Of a stretch of 64,000 nt of DNA, positions 62,751 through 64,000 are shown piece by piece. Every line of letters begins with the position of its first letter. The first letter of the stretch is position 1. A program made the position numbers and the translations under genes. Below the pieces are notes generated by a model, which did not search any database, was not told the origin of the DNA, and saw only the letters and a program-made list of their open reading frames with translations. Location: NCBI RefSeq assembly GCF_004359215.1, contig NC_090613.1, positions 199,041 to 263,040 of the forward strand. Reading direction: 5' to 3'. Source of the DNA: Bremia lactucae (lineage: Eukaryota > Oomycota > Peronosporomycetes > Peronosporales > Peronosporaceae).

Positions 62751-63883
62751 GCAAGTGATTCAATCTACAATTAAAAACCTTCTGCTGGAAAGAGAGGAGC
62801 GTCGGATCTTAGTTCGCCAGCTGCTACGTAAGTAACAGCACCGACACGTGCGTAAGTTTTTTTTGGACTATGGAGCTCAGAAGTTTTGAAATAATGTACG
62901 GTTTAACGTTTGACAATTCACTAATAGATTAGGAGTGCAAGCTGGTTCCCGGTGCGAAGAGAACGTAGTTGCATCAGTACAAGACACTAACAATGCCATG
63001 GGAAGGTTAAGAAATGCAGATTTTATTTCTAATTTTAATTTCATCTAGACAAAAAACGTAAATCTTTATCTCGTCGAAGCTGTCGTCACTCAGTTGCACA
63101 ATCGTACCAATGCATCGTTTGAATCAGGGTTGAAGGACGGTGCGCGCGATAGGCAGAAATAACTGACCGGTTTTAGCGACTTAAATTGACAGTAGCCGTG
63201 TAGAAATGCGTTTTGAGCCTGCATAGACAGCCTTTTGTAAAAGCGTTACGAGAGAAGTGGTTGTTTATTTAATATTTTGCTACGTCGAAGCTCATCAAGG
63301 GACACCTACTTCCATTAGCCGCTCTGAAAATGACAACCACGCACCGTCTAACATTCAAGATAGCGATTCCAATTGTCTCGCCTCTACTTTGATTGAATGA
63401 GACGGCGCGACCGTATCTTTCGAGACATTTAAAACATGCTCGCATGATTGCACAATCAACACTTAATTTATAATTGTATAATTGCTTGTCAGCTTTTATT
63501 CCCACATCGGAAAAACATCATCGCTGTACTAATCTCATTCTACTACAGAGCAAAGGATAAGAAAAAGAAAAGAAAAACATGCATGTGAAACTCTTCTTAT
63601 GTGACTCGAATGCTTCTTGTGGATGGTATAGATCGTCGAGTTGACTTGCATCGGGCTTTGCACGCTCACGAGCAGGAAGCTTGGCCGCAAGCATATCGTT
63701 TAAAAATTAAAGTTGCCTTTCAAAAAGCTATGTCGATATAACCAAAATTCCTGTTAAGGAGTTTTAACGAACGCTTTTACATATTTACTTACTGTATCAC
63801 ACGAATCCCGATATCCATGGCCCTATCGACTTCACAAAATTGCTTCGTGAGGCTTATTATTCATAGTGGGAGGTACACAGCAA
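62751..63883. other. Intergenic region
   Basis: About 1.1 kb with no retroelement similarity. The 78-codon frame at 63269-63505 (-) and a 43-codon frame at 63610-63741 (+, LLVDGIDRRVDLHRALHAHE) are the only open stretches; neither is recognised. Confidence 0.5.
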
Positions 63884-64000
63884 CTACAGCTCAAACGCCG
63901 AATGTAACTTGAGAAGCGTACGCAACTCATAATGCGCGACACTCGCGCTCGGGCGATCGCTCGCGTGAAAACTCAAGCAGCGCTCGGCTAATTCACGAAT
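63884..64000 (-). CDS. Protein kinase C-terminus, partial at window edge
   Basis: The minus strand from the right edge is open for 38 codons and ends at TAG (63884-63886): IRELAERCLSFHASDRPSAS, then VAHYELRTLLKLHSAFEL. RCLSFHASDRPSA matches kinase subdomain XI (C-x-x-x-x-x-x-x-R-P-[ST]), where the Arg is invariant. Such endings are common in oomycete tyrosine-kinase-like kinases; the subfamily is inferred. The rest of the gene lies to the right of the window. Confidence 0.65.
   Translation of the reverse strand: MRELAERCLSFHASDRPSASVAHYELRTLLKLHSAFEL

Noticed and set aside
63269..63505. 78-codon minus-strand ORF near the right edge
   Set aside because: No domain, no recognisable composition, no promoter element; likely chance.
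1..64000. CRISPR arrays, bacterial operons, rRNA genes
   Set aside because: No regularly spaced repeats or rRNA-like sequence; spliced genes and LTR elements show a eukaryotic genome. tRNA genes were not systematically excluded by eye.
1..64000. Secreted RXLR or CRN effector genes
   Set aside because: I saw no open frame combining a signal peptide with an RXLR-EER or LFLAK motif; the only clear signal peptide belongs to the SEL1L-like protein.

Overview
The window looks like nuclear DNA of a plant-associated oomycete (Peronosporales: Phytophthora or a downy mildew). The grounds are host genes with very short introns (63-70 bp), start regions resembling the oomycete initiator (TCATT-type Inr plus CA(A/T)TTT flank), and a flood of degenerate Ty3/gypsy chromovirus-type LTR retrotransposons. 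The species call is inference. There are four assembly gaps: 7513-7612, 33499-33598, 36206-36305 (100 N each) and 20064-20500 (437 N).

Layout. 1-8310 is a graveyard of LTR and gag/pol fragments in both orientations, with the 3' end of a host histidine-phosphatase gene (7613-7864) beside a gap. 8311-16219 is a nearly full-length but decayed gypsy element of family B (+). 16256-25090 is a family C element (-), ending about 215 bp upstream of a host SEL1L/HRD3-type ERAD gene (25306-27418, one intron). After 1.4 kb of intergenic DNA comes a PX-domain gene (28877-29638, -). 29913-53060 is a second retroelement block. It holds a chimera of A-family 3' end and C-family gag (-), a head-to-head C-family element (+), and a B-family element (-) whose gag is split by an A-family element (43461-50992) with circularly permuted LTR halves. 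LTR fragments follow. 53700-64000 is host DNA: an RBM26/27-like RNA-binding protein gene (rebuilt here with N-terminal exons), a 1662-aa P4-ATPase lipid flippase, a small probably N-myristoylated PX protein on the other strand, and the last 38 codons of a protein kinase running off the right edge.

Three LTR families (A, B, C) share a TGTAAYGGG LTR start, a TGGTAGC primer-binding motif, a gag-PR-RT-RNaseH-IN-chromodomain order and, in each family, about 0.9-1.1 kb between the chromodomain and the 3' LTR that carries an antisense reading frame partly conserved between copies. This recurring antisense module, the circularly permuted A insertion and a perfect 47-bp inverted repeat inside it are the most unusual things here. 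No retroelement looks autonomous: all have frameshifts, stops or lost catalytic residues. All calls were made by reading; no database search was run.
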